In this document: positions 10,627 through 20,230 of the stretch, piece by piece
Layout of the letters: the number at the start of each line of letters is the position of its first letter
Numbering within the stretch: the first letter of the stretch is position 1
NCBI GenBank assembly: GCA_947478455.1
Contig: CANJWR010000003.1
Location: 1-64,000 of the forward strand
From: Beijerinckiaceae bacterium
GTDB lineage: Bacteria > Pseudomonadota > Alphaproteobacteria > Rhizobiales > Beijerinckiaceae
Direction: 5' to 3'
DNA: 64,000 nt
Program-made: the position numbers and the translations under genes
The notes under the pieces: model-generated
Seen by the model: only the letters and a program-made list of their open reading frames with translations
Told to the model about the DNA's origin: nothing
The model's database searches: none

Positions 10627-12033
10627 TCACGCCAGTTCGACCGCCGGAAGCCTCAAAATCGCCCGGAGTCCTCCTGTCGGGCTATCGTCAAGCTGGAGTT
10701 TTCCCGAATAGGAGGAGGCCAGATCGTCGACGATCGAGAGGCCGAGCCCAGATCCGGGCTTTGACTCATCGAGGCGACGGCCGCGCGCCAGAGCCTCTTC
10801 TCGAAGCGCCTTGGGCAAGCCCGGACCGTCATCGTCGATGATGATTTCCAGCTCGGGCGTGCTGATTTCCCCGGATGCCGGAGGCAAAATCGACACTTCG
10901 ATGCGCACCTGTCCGGTCGCCCATTTGCCGGCATTGTCAACGAGATTGCCGACCATTTCTTCCAGATCCTGAACCTCGCCGCGAAACTTGACCGCAGCCG
11001 GGCAGGCAAGCTCAAAACCAACCGCGCGATCGCGGTAGATTTTTTCGAACGTGCGAACCATCCGCTGCATCACCGGGGCTACCTCGGCAACCGAGCCGAT
11101 TACGCTTGAGCGGGCGGCTGCGCGCGCGCGGTCGAGGTAATACGTCACCTGATCGCGCATGATGGCGGTCTGTTCGCGGACCTTTTCTGCAACGGGAGAT
11201 GGGTCAGAGCCGGCTTCATTGATCAGCACGCTGAGCGGTGTCTTCAGCGCATGGGCCAAATTTCCCACATGAGTTCTGGCGCGTTCGACGACATCGCGAT
11301 TGGAAGCGATCAGAAGATTGAGCTCACCAGCCAGCGGCGAAAGATCTTCGGGAAATGAGCCATCGATCTTTTCTTTGTCGCCACGTCGAATGGACGTCAC
11401 TTCATCCCGGAGATTTCGCAACGGCCTGAGGCCGAACCGCACCTGAAGCGCTGTAGCGCCCGCCAGCCCTATTCCGAGGAACCCAAAAGCAATCAAAAGC
11501 GCAAATTCAAAATCGACGACCTGTTTGTCGATTTCATCTACCGATCCGGCCACCTGAACCAGATAGATGCCGTCATCGCCGACATCTATCAGACGCTCGA
11601 GAATGCGAAGCCTTTTCTCGTCTGGACCACTGGCGTATCCACGGCGCAGTCCGCCCAGTTCCGGCGCGACGCCGAGGTCGGCCAGTTTCGGCAGACGCGC
11701 TGCAAAAAGGGAGCGCGACGCCTTGATCTCGGAGTTCGGCATATCAACGCGCGTGATCTGCCAATACCAGCCGGATAGCGCCAGTTCGAAACGAGGATCG
11801 CCCAACTGCCCCGGTTCGGTGCGGGTTTCGTCGCCTGGGGTGGCGACGTCAGCCACGATGGCGCGCAGATAGACACCCAGCCGGTCATCGAACGCGCGTT
11901 CGGTATTCTGCCGGTAAATGGTTGTCAGAATCAGCCCTGTCAGCAGTAGGAGCGTGATGCTCCACAATGCCGCTGAATAGAAAAGCCGCGTCGCAATCGG
12001 GGAGGATTTCAATCGACGCAGGAGCGAGATCAT
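10627..12033 (-). CDS. feuQ: Sensor histidine kinase (FeuQ-like)
   Basis: VGNLAHALKTPLSVLINE H-box, GSGLGLSIVDDLASSYSG G-box; position between the ccm/cyc block and a PepSY-type small gene resembles rhizobial feuPQ. Confidence 0.8.
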   Translation of the reverse strand: MISLLRRLKSSPIATRLFYSAALWSITLLLLTGLILTTIYRQNTERAFDDRLGVYLRAIVADVATPGDETRTEPGQLGDPRFELALSGWYWQITRVDMPNSEIKASRSLFAARLPKLADLGVAPELGGLRRGYASGPDEKRLRILERLIDVGDDGIYLVQVAGSVDEIDKQVVDFEFALLIAFGFLGIGLAGATALQVRFGLRPLRNLRDEVTSIRRGDKEKIDGSFPEDLSPLAGELNLLIASNRDVVERARTHVGNLAHALKTPLSVLINEAGSDPSPVAEKVREQTAIMRDQVTYYLDRARAAARSSVIGSVAEVAPVMQRMVRTFEKIYRDRAVGFELACPAAVKFRGEVQDLEEMVGNLVDNAGKWATGQVRIEVSILPPASGEISTPELEIIIDDDGPGLPKALREEALARGRRLDESKPGSGLGLSIVDDLASSYSGKLQLDDSPTGGLRAILRLPAVELA

Positions 12034-12746
12034 CAGCGCCTGGCGGGAGGTTTCGGGGCGTCCGCCGCGCCATCGTCATCGGGCGAAAGCAAATAGCCAA
12101 GTCCCCGAACGGTCTGGATCATGTCGACGCCGAGCTTTTTGCGCAAACGACCCACGAAAACTTCGATCGTATTGGAATCCCTATCGAAATCCTGATCATA
12201 GAGATGTTCGACGAGTTCCGTGCGGGACACTACCCGGCCCATATGGTGCATCAAATAGGCAAGCAGGCGATATTCGTGCGAAGTCAGTTTGATGGCGTTT
12301 CCGTCCACGACGACGCGGCTAGCCTTGGTGTCGAGCCGAATTGGACCGCAGGCCAGTTCATTGGTGGCGTGGCCGGTAGCGCGGCGCAGCAGTGCCCGAA
12401 GGCGAGCCAGCACTTCCTCCATATGGAAGGGCTTGGCGACATAATCATCCGCGCCCGCGTCAAAGCCCTGAACTTTGTCGCTCCAGCGATCGCGCGCGGT
12501 AAGAATCAGCACCGGCATCATGCGACCTGCCTTGCGCCATTCTTCCAGGACCGTGACGCCGTCCTTTTTCGGCAAGCCGATATCCAGCACGACCGCGTCG
12601 TAGGGTTCCGTATCTCCGAGGAAGTGCCCCTCCTCACCATCAAAGGCCTTGTCGACCGCATAGCCGGCCTGTTCCAGCGCTGTCGTCAGTTGACGATTGA
12701 GGTCCTTGTCGTCCTCCACAACCAGCAAACGCAATTTAGCCCCCAA
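12033..12746 (-). CDS. feuP: OmpR-family response regulator (FeuP-like)
   Basis: MGAKLRLLVVEDDKDLNRQLTTALEQAGYAVDKAFDG.. receiver and winged-helix domain; 1-bp overlap with kinase. Confidence 0.82.
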   Translation of the reverse strand: MGAKLRLLVVEDDKDLNRQLTTALEQAGYAVDKAFDGEEGHFLGDTEPYDAVVLDIGLPKKDGVTVLEEWRKAGRMMPVLILTARDRWSDKVQGFDAGADDYVAKPFHMEEVLARLRALLRRATGHATNELACGPIRLDTKASRVVVDGNAIKLTSHEYRLLAYLMHHMGRVVSRTELVEHLYDQDFDRDSNTIEVFVGRLRKKLGVDMIQTVRGLGYLLSPDDDGAADAPKPPARR

Positions 12747-12773
12747 AATGCCGGCAACGGCATCGCTTAAACA

Positions 12774-13091
12774 TCAATTTCGTACGTTGACCGGCAGGCC
12801 GTCCTCGGCGTTGACATAGACGCGTGTTACCTTGCCGTCTTGAGGAAGCAAAGTCATCTCATAGACCCACATATCACCCCATTTGCACAGGCGACTGATG
12901 AGAGGCTCGGCCCGCATGGAGCGCGACGCTTCGCGGAGCGCCGCAAATGGGTCCGCCAGCTTGAATTCGTCGATAGCGGCGCGTGTTTCCCTAGGGGTAT
13001 AGCAAACACGCCCGCCGTCCATTTCGGCGGCGGCGAGCGGGTGTCCGGCAAGGACCGGCAAAAAAAAGGGCAGAAGGTAGAACGAACGCAT
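12774..13091 (-). CDS. Small secreted PepSY-type protein (FeuN-like candidate)
   Basis: Signal-peptide-like MRSFYLLPFFLPVLAGHPLAAA; C-terminal PepSY-like ..YEMTLLPQDGKVTRVYVNAEDG; immediately upstream of the response regulator. ORF track start is 13127; MRSF start at 13091 preferred. Confidence 0.6.
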   Translation of the reverse strand: MRSFYLLPFFLPVLAGHPLAAAEMDGGRVCYTPRETRAAIDEFKLADPFAALREASRSMRAEPLISRLCKWGDMWVYEMTLLPQDGKVTRVYVNAEDGLPVNVRN

Positions 13092-13175
13092 TCGTATAAT
13101 CTGGCAGGGATGGGGTGAACCGTCCATGAACGAATACGTTGGTTTTTGAGGGAAATTTCGACGACGGTCGCTACC

Positions 13176-13397
13176 TCAGGCAATTGGCCCCGTGGCGCGA
13201 AAACGGCCGACGACAGCGTTGACGCCCCCGAGCAATGCCGTGAGGGCGGCGCCGAAACCCGCCATATCGTTTGATTTCCAGGCCAGCAGAGCCCCGGCCC
13301 CCGATGAACCTATCACCGCCAGCGATGACCAGACGGTCTGGGACGCCCAAAAAGGCTTGGCTTCCAGGGTCGCAATGCTCGCTTTGGTCACATTCAT
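13176..13397 (-). CDS. Small membrane protein, holin-like
   Basis: 73 aa, two hydrophobic segments, KPFWASQTVWSSLAVIG motif of the KPWWxSKTxW type seen in phage holin-like proteins; AGGAG upstream; directly downstream of gp15. Confidence 0.5.
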   Translation of the reverse strand: MNVTKASIATLEAKPFWASQTVWSSLAVIGSSGAGALLAWKSNDMAGFGAALTALLGGVNAVVGRFRATGPIA

Positions 13398-13459
13398 ATT
13401 CTACTCCTGATTGGGGCGCACACGCGCCGGTTGAAGAAGCGGCCAGAACGGGCGAAACG

Positions 13460-15166
13460 TCAGCTCACCGGAATTGTGACGATCAACGGAAATCCACGCC
13501 CCACGTTCGGGCTGATCTGGTAAATTCGCAGATCAAGCGTCGTGCGAGCAGCGCCGAAGTCGGCCAGTTCATCGGCACTCGGGTAAGTCAAAGACGTCAA
13601 ATTTCCGGCCAACGTTCGAACCGGCGATCCGGCATTCATGATTTCGATTTCGTAAGCTTCGCTGGTTTCACCAATAGGAACGTCCAGCAGATCCCAGCCG
13701 TCGGCGTCGCGACGGCCGCGGCGAACAAACGAGATCACTATGCCCCCGACCTCGCGGCGGGCGGTCGCCCGAACCGGCGCATATGGCGAAAGCGCCTTTA
13801 GCCCGACTGTCGCGGCAAATTCCACACAGGCGCTGTCGGCATAGTCGCCGGCGGCCGGCCCTATGCGGTAACGAATGGTCGAACCCAGCAACGAGATGTC
13901 CGATGTCAACGAAACGACGGCCTGATCGAGCAGGATAAACCTTGAGCCCGCAGCAATGTTGCGCTCCGCCAGATGCTCCTCACCGACAACGCCGCGCACG
14001 AACTCGGACAATTTCCACGTGTGCGGCCCTATCAGGGTCGCCGTCGCGAACGAGAAGATTTCCCAATTTCCCGAAGCGTCGGAAATCGCGGCAGCATTGG
14101 CGCCGCCAAGCATTTCGATCTGGGAAACCGACGAGAGCGCCCCATAGGCTAGTCGAACCACAAGTTCCGTTGAATGATCGATGCGACCGGTGGGACCGGG
14201 AAGAAAATCCGCCAACGTCTCACCAAAAATCGCCCGGTGATCGATCGTACGCAGAAACTCGAACGACGAACTGCCGGCCGCGCGCCAGATGGCCAGAGGC
14301 CCGGTCCAAGGATCGGCGAAAGCCGCAACATGTTGCAACGCCGGCGGCTCGGATCGCGCAATCGCCAGATCCAGAATCTCCACATGAGCAGGTCCGGCGA
14401 AGGCAATCGGCGGCGCCGTATATGGTGAAAACTTTGCCGGCATCCGCTCGTAGATTGACGGTTCGATGGCGCGTGCAGAGACTTCGCGTTCGAAACCATC
14501 GGAAATTTTCTGAATGCGATACAATCGGCCCCCGCCTGCGACGGGCAGACTGACAGCGTCTCCCGGCTCAATACCAAGCAGGCCTGGACGCAAGACGCAT
14601 TGCGCGGTCTCGCGTTGAACCCAACTGTCTTCCAGAGCAATGTCGACCAGCCGCTGGGCCTGCGCGCGTTGCAGGACAATCGCCAGATCGGACTGCGACT
14701 TGCGGCGCGAAAAGCCCTCAATGCGACGCGACTGGGCAGTCGCGGTGCGATACGCGCCATCAGCGTCCCAGAAAGTCATGGCAATCTCATCCGGCAATTC
14801 CGACTCCTGCGCCCGAACGAGTTGAAACAACGAGCCATCCTTTTGTGGAACCAGATCGTCGTCCGACAGTTCCGTGACGCTCGAAGCGTCGCGCATGGAA
14901 CAGACGACTGACGCGCCTGCAGACCTGACATCGAAGCCGAACAACGATGTTAGAGGATCAATCGCCGCGCGCGGCGACATCGGCTTGTCGAGCACATAGC
15001 CGTCGACCATTCCATCAATGGCGGGAAGCGCCATATCGGCCACTTCAGATCCAAGCGCCTGAACCAGATAGTCAAGCCCGACGCTTTCCAGACGACCATT
15101 CAACCAGTGTCCGGTCTCCCAGTTTTCGACGTCGCCCCAGACCGACGATTGCGTCGGAAACGCCGG
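13460..15166 (-). pseudogene. C-terminal part of GTA gp15-like host-specificity/tail protein, separated by an in-frame TAA
   Basis: Open in the same frame from the codon after the TAA (15167-15169): PAFPTQSSVWGDVENWETGHWLNGRLESVGLDYLVQALG.. The ORF track only starts it at TTG 15103. Confidence 0.75.
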
Positions 15167-17326
15167 TTAAGGTCGCGCATCCCAGGCCCAGAGATGAATG
15201 CGCGAAACATCCACCATACGTCCCCCATACAAAGATGAAACGGGATTTGCGCCTTCGACATAGCCTCGCAACGCGGGATCGAAATGCGCGAGGAATGCTT
15301 CGAGCACGCGCGACTGGATCAGGTCATCCCGAAAGCCACGCGAGAAATGCGGCAGGCCGCCTTCCGATGATTTGGCGTCCGGAAATACATTCGGCGCATT
15401 GCCACCACGGTCGACAGCCGGACATCCGGTTTCGATCAACCAGATTGGCTTCGACGCAGGCGTCCAGGCAGTTGTGCCAGCAAGTTCGACGCCGCCCGCA
15501 CGCTCCACATGAGGATGCGACCACCAGCCGGCGAGATCCTTCGGACGAAAGATCCAAGGCTTGCCGTAAGCGTCGTCTGAAATTGGCGCTCTGTTCTGTG
15601 TTTCGCGCGCAGACGCATCTGCATAATACCAGTCGAAAGCTTCGCCGCCGGTCATCCGAGATTGAAGATATGATCGTTCATAAACCGACCGAGATGCTTC
15701 GCGATCGAGATTACCGAAACCATCGCGCCAGTCCGAAAGCGGCCAATAGGCGTCGATGCCGACGAAATCCACGCTGGACGAAGACCAGACAGCATCGAGC
15801 GGAAACCTGATCTCGTTGCCGCCATTCAGAACATGTGCGCCATATTCGGTCCAGTCGGCGGCGTAGGACATTTTTGTTCCGGCGCCGAGAATCGCTTTGC
15901 AATCTGCGGCCAGTTGAGCCAGAGCGGTCGCTGCCGGATAGAAGCCAGACGCCGAACGCACGCGCGTCAACGACGCAAGTTCCGAGCCGACCAGAAAGGC
16001 GTCGACGCCCCCGGCCTGATTGCAAAGATTTGCGCAATGGAAAATGAAACGACGAAACGACCATTCTGTCGCGGCTGGCGAGACCGAGCCAAAGAAATTC
16101 TGGATTTGTGTTGCGGCTGCGGATGAGGAATCTACCGAACCGGAAACGCCCGGCGCGGGCGAACAGGTGATCCGGCCACGCCAGGGAAAAGCCGGTTGAG
16201 AGGAAGCGCCAGTCCACGGATCGACGCGTTCGTTTCCGGCCGGAATGTCCATCATGATGAAAGGATAAAACACGACCGAAAGTCCACGCGCCTTCAAGTC
16301 GATAATCGCGTCGACGACGGATTGATCAGACGGCGTTCCACCATAAGCGGGTCGGCCGCCGGAACTGGAAACCACGCGCGCATCGAGGCGATCAAGGCCG
16401 GCGACGGACCATGATGTGTTTTGTATAAACTTGCTTTCATTTTCGACGCGCGGCGCAATCGTGCATTGCCCGGCCCGCAAATCATCGCCGAACCATGAGA
16501 CAATCAAAGCAACGCTTTCAAGGTTCGGGCAAAGCGCCTGCAAGGCGTCGAGAGAGGCTGTCCAGTCGCTGGCGCGTACAAGTTGATGACGATTTTCGCT
16601 GGAAGACAATCCAAAGCTCTTCACCTGCGTGAGCGAAGACGGCGAATAGGCAAATTCCGAAGCGCCGGGGATGAGATCGATAGCGCGAACCATCGACGCA
16701 AGGCCACCGACAGGTCTGACGACCTCGAAAGTCAGTTGCGGAACACGGTTTCCGAAATCCACCAGCGGCATGCGTTCGAACACGACATAGGCAGTTCCCC
16801 GATAGGCCGGGACGTTGCCGCTACCTTCCTTGGCGACGATCAGCGCATCAGGTTCCTGCGTTTCAACACCACGATAGATTCGGATCGTGAATTTAGTCTG
16901 GTCAATTTCCTTTCCATCCGCCCATATACGACGGACTTCAGCAATCGGACCCTCGCAAACAGCCACTGCGAAATTGGCGTAGTAGGAGAATGTCGTGGTG
17001 TTTGAGGAGCGGCCGCCACCTTTCGAGCCACTGGAGCCGGAGCGGACCGTGGTGGAGCTTTCCTCGAAACGCGTCGCCCAAATGATCTGACCGCCAACAC
17101 GTGCACGACCATAAACGCGCGCCAGCGGCGCACCTTCCGTAGACGAAATGCCCCCCAGGGACGATACCCGCGGACCCACGCGATCAGAGCCGGACGGTGC
17201 CAAAACGCTTTGATCGATTGTCGCGCCCGCTACCGCGCCCAGAGCGCGACCGAGAATTGCCCCGGCCGGTCCGCCAAAAATGCCGCCGATGACGGCGCCG
17301 GCGGTTTGAAGCACTAGCGTCGCCAT
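15167..17326 (-). CDS. GTA gp15-like tail protein, N-terminal part (TIM-barrel-like region), ends at an in-frame TAA
   Basis: Starts MATLVLQTAGAVIGGIFGGPAGAILGRALGAVAGA..; ends ..RIHLWAWDARP*; TIM-barrel-like region SVDFVGIDAYWPLSDWRDG, IWLIETGCPAVDRGGNAPNVF. Confidence 0.85.
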   Translation of the reverse strand: MATLVLQTAGAVIGGIFGGPAGAILGRALGAVAGATIDQSVLAPSGSDRVGPRVSSLGGISSTEGAPLARVYGRARVGGQIIWATRFEESSTTVRSGSSGSKGGGRSSNTTTFSYYANFAVAVCEGPIAEVRRIWADGKEIDQTKFTIRIYRGVETQEPDALIVAKEGSGNVPAYRGTAYVVFERMPLVDFGNRVPQLTFEVVRPVGGLASMVRAIDLIPGASEFAYSPSSLTQVKSFGLSSSENRHQLVRASDWTASLDALQALCPNLESVALIVSWFGDDLRAGQCTIAPRVENESKFIQNTSWSVAGLDRLDARVVSSSGGRPAYGGTPSDQSVVDAIIDLKARGLSVVFYPFIMMDIPAGNERVDPWTGASSQPAFPWRGRITCSPAPGVSGSVDSSSAAATQIQNFFGSVSPAATEWSFRRFIFHCANLCNQAGGVDAFLVGSELASLTRVRSASGFYPAATALAQLAADCKAILGAGTKMSYAADWTEYGAHVLNGGNEIRFPLDAVWSSSSVDFVGIDAYWPLSDWRDGFGNLDREASRSVYERSYLQSRMTGGEAFDWYYADASARETQNRAPISDDAYGKPWIFRPKDLAGWWSHPHVERAGGVELAGTTAWTPASKPIWLIETGCPAVDRGGNAPNVFPDAKSSEGGLPHFSRGFRDDLIQSRVLEAFLAHFDPALRGYVEGANPVSSLYGGRMVDVSRIHLWAWDARP

Positions 17327-17351
17327 TCTTAACCTCGATGATGATCAGGAT

Positions 17352-17819
17352 TCAGACATTCAAATCCGGCACACCCGGAAACGCGAATGCATACGCGATA
17401 CGTCGCCGCCACCAGTGGCTGAGTGCAACTTCACAAACGGAAGAGCCATCTTGCGCATGCACCATCGCATTTGTGGAGACCGCGATGGCTACATGTTTGG
17501 CTGGAACATTGGCGCGCCACCGGAACAGCAATATGTCGCCAGCTTCAAAATCTGTCTTGCCGACAGGCCTGAAATTTCGAAAGCCGGCTTGCGCAAGACG
17601 TTCCGTCGCGCTGGCCTCCGCCCAATCTGCCGAATAAACCCCCGGGCTTTCGGGCTCCGGACCAATGAGTTCACGCCAGACGCCGCGAACAAGGCCAAGG
17701 CAGTCGCAACCAACGCCAGACAAAGACGATTGATGCAGGTATGGTGTACCGATCCAGCCTCTGGCAGCCTCCACAATGCGCTCACGCGACAGTGGGCTAA
17801 CAATTGGTTCCCTGCTCAT
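17352..17819 (-). CDS. GTA gp14-like NlpC/P60 peptidase
   Basis: GWIGTPYLHQSSLSGVGCDCLGLVRGVWRE and AKHVAIAV motifs; syntenic position. Confidence 0.87.
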   Translation of the reverse strand: MSREPIVSPLSRERIVEAARGWIGTPYLHQSSLSGVGCDCLGLVRGVWRELIGPEPESPGVYSADWAEASATERLAQAGFRNFRPVGKTDFEAGDILLFRWRANVPAKHVAIAVSTNAMVHAQDGSSVCEVALSHWWRRRIAYAFAFPGVPDLNV

Positions 17820-18706
17820 TGGAATAAGCTGCCGCCATCCATTTGCTGATCACTACGCGATGGATAGGAGGCGACCATGTCGTTTCCCGGCATATGTGGG
17901 AAGCCTCGAAAATTTGCCTGATTTGAGAACTTCGATCTACAGGCTGAAAAGGACTTGTCGCAACCGGCCGTCAGCCGGAAGGTGTCGCCGAGCTCAACCG
18001 ATTGTGCGAGCGGGACCCAGAATGTGAGCGAGTGATGCCCACTCCTCATTGTGTGCCCCTTGATCAGAGCTTGAGCGCCGGAATTCGGGCCTGACGTAAA
18101 TGTAAGAGTTCCTCCGGTGAACCAGCCAGACTCTAAGTCGCCCAGATCTGCGCGCAGATCGTGACGCGTTCCGGCAACTGCTGCCGAGGCTGTGACAGTT
18201 AGCTCCGCTGCCGCCAGCGACACTCCGCATTCCGCATCGCCTAGACTGGCGGCGCACGCAGCCTGAAACAGGCGGCCCCGAACCTGATCAAACTCGTGCG
18301 CAATCGTTCGCAGCTCAGTCGTAAATGTATTCTCGGTGCGACTGACTTCGCCAATCGTCCCTGCGTCCAACAAATGTCGTTGCGAAACATCGCTCCAGTT
18401 GACGATCCAGGTTTCAACGGATGCGCCATCATAAACTCCATTTGCCAGATCGGACTCATTGAGCGAAGCCGACGTAAGCGCTCCTGACACTTCGGCGCCG
18501 CCGACCGCCAATCCAAGCGCATTCTCTGCCTGAGTGGCGTCGAGACCAGTCGAGGCAATGAATGTACGGCCGCCGAAAAAAAGATCCCGATCATGATCAG
18601 TGAAGCCAATTGCCACGGAATCTCTCCGTGTCACGAGCCAGCATCGACACAGTGTCGTGGCCGTTCCGGCAATATGTTCGGCAAGTCCGGCTGACAGTTC
18701 GCGCAT
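17816..18706 (-). CDS. GTA gp13-like protein (DUF2163)
   Basis: LCRCWLVTRRDSVAIGFTDHDRDLFFGG..; C-terminal FRLTAGCDKSFSACRSKFSNQANFRGFPHMPGND typical of the family. Confidence 0.9.
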   Translation of the reverse strand: MRELSAGLAEHIAGTATTLCRCWLVTRRDSVAIGFTDHDRDLFFGGRTFIASTGLDATQAENALGLAVGGAEVSGALTSASLNESDLANGVYDGASVETWIVNWSDVSQRHLLDAGTIGEVSRTENTFTTELRTIAHEFDQVRGRLFQAACAASLGDAECGVSLAAAELTVTASAAVAGTRHDLRADLGDLESGWFTGGTLTFTSGPNSGAQALIKGHTMRSGHHSLTFWVPLAQSVELGDTFRLTAGCDKSFSACRSKFSNQANFRGFPHMPGNDMVASYPSRSDQQMDGGSLFQ

Positions 18707-18724
18707 GGCGTCGCCCTTCGGTGA

Positions 18725-19363
18725 TCAGGGAATGATTTCGACGAGGGGAATATTCGGAATTTCACCGGCCTCGAACGCTGCGAGATCGACTTCGAGATAG
18801 TCAGTGTCGAATCTCACCGGCACATCGAACCGAAAGCCTGCGGTTACCACTGCGCCTGCTGCGGGCGCATGGCCTGTTGCAAACGTCACCGCGCCGCTTG
18901 TTGTGTCGGTGGTGAAATCCACCCCTTCGGTCATTTCACCCCCCGCAACACAGACCCGTATGGAGCCCGCGACAGGCTTTGCAATCGGACGCGAATAGGG
19001 AGCCAGCGTTCCGTATGTTTTAGTCAACCGAAAGGTTCGATTGATCGCGTCGCCTTCGCCGATCAACTGATCGAAAGGTGAAGGGGCGCCATTGATGGGA
19101 GATGACGTACAATCCATGCGGTCCCGCCATCGGAAGCCATAAAGCATGCCCCGGCGCTCTTCGAAAAATGCCAGAACGGCGGAGATGGACGCCAGGGATT
19201 TAATGCCGTAGCCGGCATCGTACCGGCGGCGGGAATGAGCCCAGCGCTGGTTGCGCGTTTCCCGTCCGGACCCTGCGCTTGCCACCTGGGTCCGTCGTTC
19301 CGGGCCGCCACGCGCATGAAGCGCAACATCAAGTGGAAACAGAACTTCATGAAAGCTCGTCAT
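18725..19363 (-). CDS. GTA gp12-like protein (DUF2460)
   Basis: FHEVLFPLDVALHARGGPERRTQVASAGSGRETRNQRWAHSRRRYDAGYGIKS.. characteristic N-terminus. Confidence 0.92.
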   Translation of the reverse strand: MTSFHEVLFPLDVALHARGGPERRTQVASAGSGRETRNQRWAHSRRRYDAGYGIKSLASISAVLAFFEERRGMLYGFRWRDRMDCTSSPINGAPSPFDQLIGEGDAINRTFRLTKTYGTLAPYSRPIAKPVAGSIRVCVAGGEMTEGVDFTTDTTSGAVTFATGHAPAAGAVVTAGFRFDVPVRFDTDYLEVDLAAFEAGEIPNIPLVEIIP

Positions 19364-19438
19364 CGGGATTGATCCATCTCAAGTTCTCCAGCGAGAGCGC
19401 GGATTAGTTTAGGCTACCGAATGCTGACGGAGACCAGA

Positions 19439-19675
19439 ATGAGCCATGTTCCCCATGAATTGCATGAAGAATTCCCGGACCATATTGAGAAGATCCGTCG
19501 CCTGAAGACCGACAACGCACATTTTACCAAGCTTGCGGATCGCTATCATGAATTGAACCGCTCTATTCACCGCGCAGAAACCGACGTTGAGCCGACGGGC
19601 GACACAATTCTGGAAACCATGAAAAAGCAAAGGCTCGCCCTGAAAGACGAAATCGCCAGAATGATAAGCGGATAA
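19439..19675 (+). CDS. YdcH/DUF465 family protein
   Basis: MSHVPHELHEEFPDHIEKIRRLKTDNAHFTKLADRYHELNRSIHRAE.. matches DUF465 pattern; opposite strand to the GTA operon. ORF track start is 19421. Confidence 0.85.
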   Translation: MSHVPHELHEEFPDHIEKIRRLKTDNAHFTKLADRYHELNRSIHRAETDVEPTGDTILETMKKQRLALKDEIARMISG

Positions 19676-19678
19676 TCG

Positions 19679-20230
19679 CTAGAGCCCCCGCTGACCGCGT
19701 GACACGGCGCGGGCCAGCGTCCCTGAAATTTGCACTTGCGAACGCCGGAAACTATCCGCATCCGACGTCGAGATGTTGACCGTGATAGAGGTCGGCGACG
19801 CTGCTCCCTGCGTGGACAGGCCGAGCCTGCCGTCGGGGCCGCGCGACAGCGGCACGATTGCCTCCGCGCCCCGCTCTCCCATCAGCCCCAGGCCTGAGCC
19901 CGAACCAAAAAAAGTAGGACGGGAAACTATTCCACCCTCCGCAAAGGGAGTGATCGATCCGGAAAATCCCGATAGCATCCCACCGACCATCGAGGTCAGA
20001 CCGGTCTGGAGCGGCTGCAAGCCCGCGTTCAAGGCAAGTCTTGTGAGGCTTGAGCCAATTGTCTGAAGCGTCTGCTCGAAAGATCGGCCGTTTACGACTG
20101 CGCCCGCAAAGGCATTCGTCAGCGATCGTGAGACTTTTGCGGCAGAGAGATCGATCCCGTCCAGCGCATTTCTGATCGTGCCAAGATCCGCAGCTACAAA
20201 AGGCGACGCGCCGCCCGCAAAGTCAGTCAT
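19679..20230 (-). CDS. GTA gp11-like tail tape measure protein
   Basis: Short tape-measure-type protein, ..MLSGFSGSITPFAEGGIVSRPTFFGSGSGLGLMGERGAEAIVPLSRGPDGRLGL..; start MTDFAGG at 20230 overlaps the upstream gene stop. Confidence 0.88.
   Translation of the reverse strand: MTDFAGGASPFVAADLGTIRNALDGIDLSAAKVSRSLTNAFAGAVVNGRSFEQTLQTIGSSLTRLALNAGLQPLQTGLTSMVGGMLSGFSGSITPFAEGGIVSRPTFFGSGSGLGLMGERGAEAIVPLSRGPDGRLGLSTQGAASPTSITVNISTSDADSFRRSQVQISGTLARAVSRGQRGL

Noticed and set aside
13460-15103. Treating this as an independent gene starting at TTG 15103
   Set aside because: The frame is continuous with upstream conserved residues (PAFPTQSSVWGDVENWETGHW), so it is better explained as the 3' part of gp15 after an in-frame TAA.
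19679-20230. Possible truncation of the tail tape measure gene (only about 183 aa)
   Set aside because: GTA gp11 proteins are known to be short; no frameshift or remnant seen next to it.
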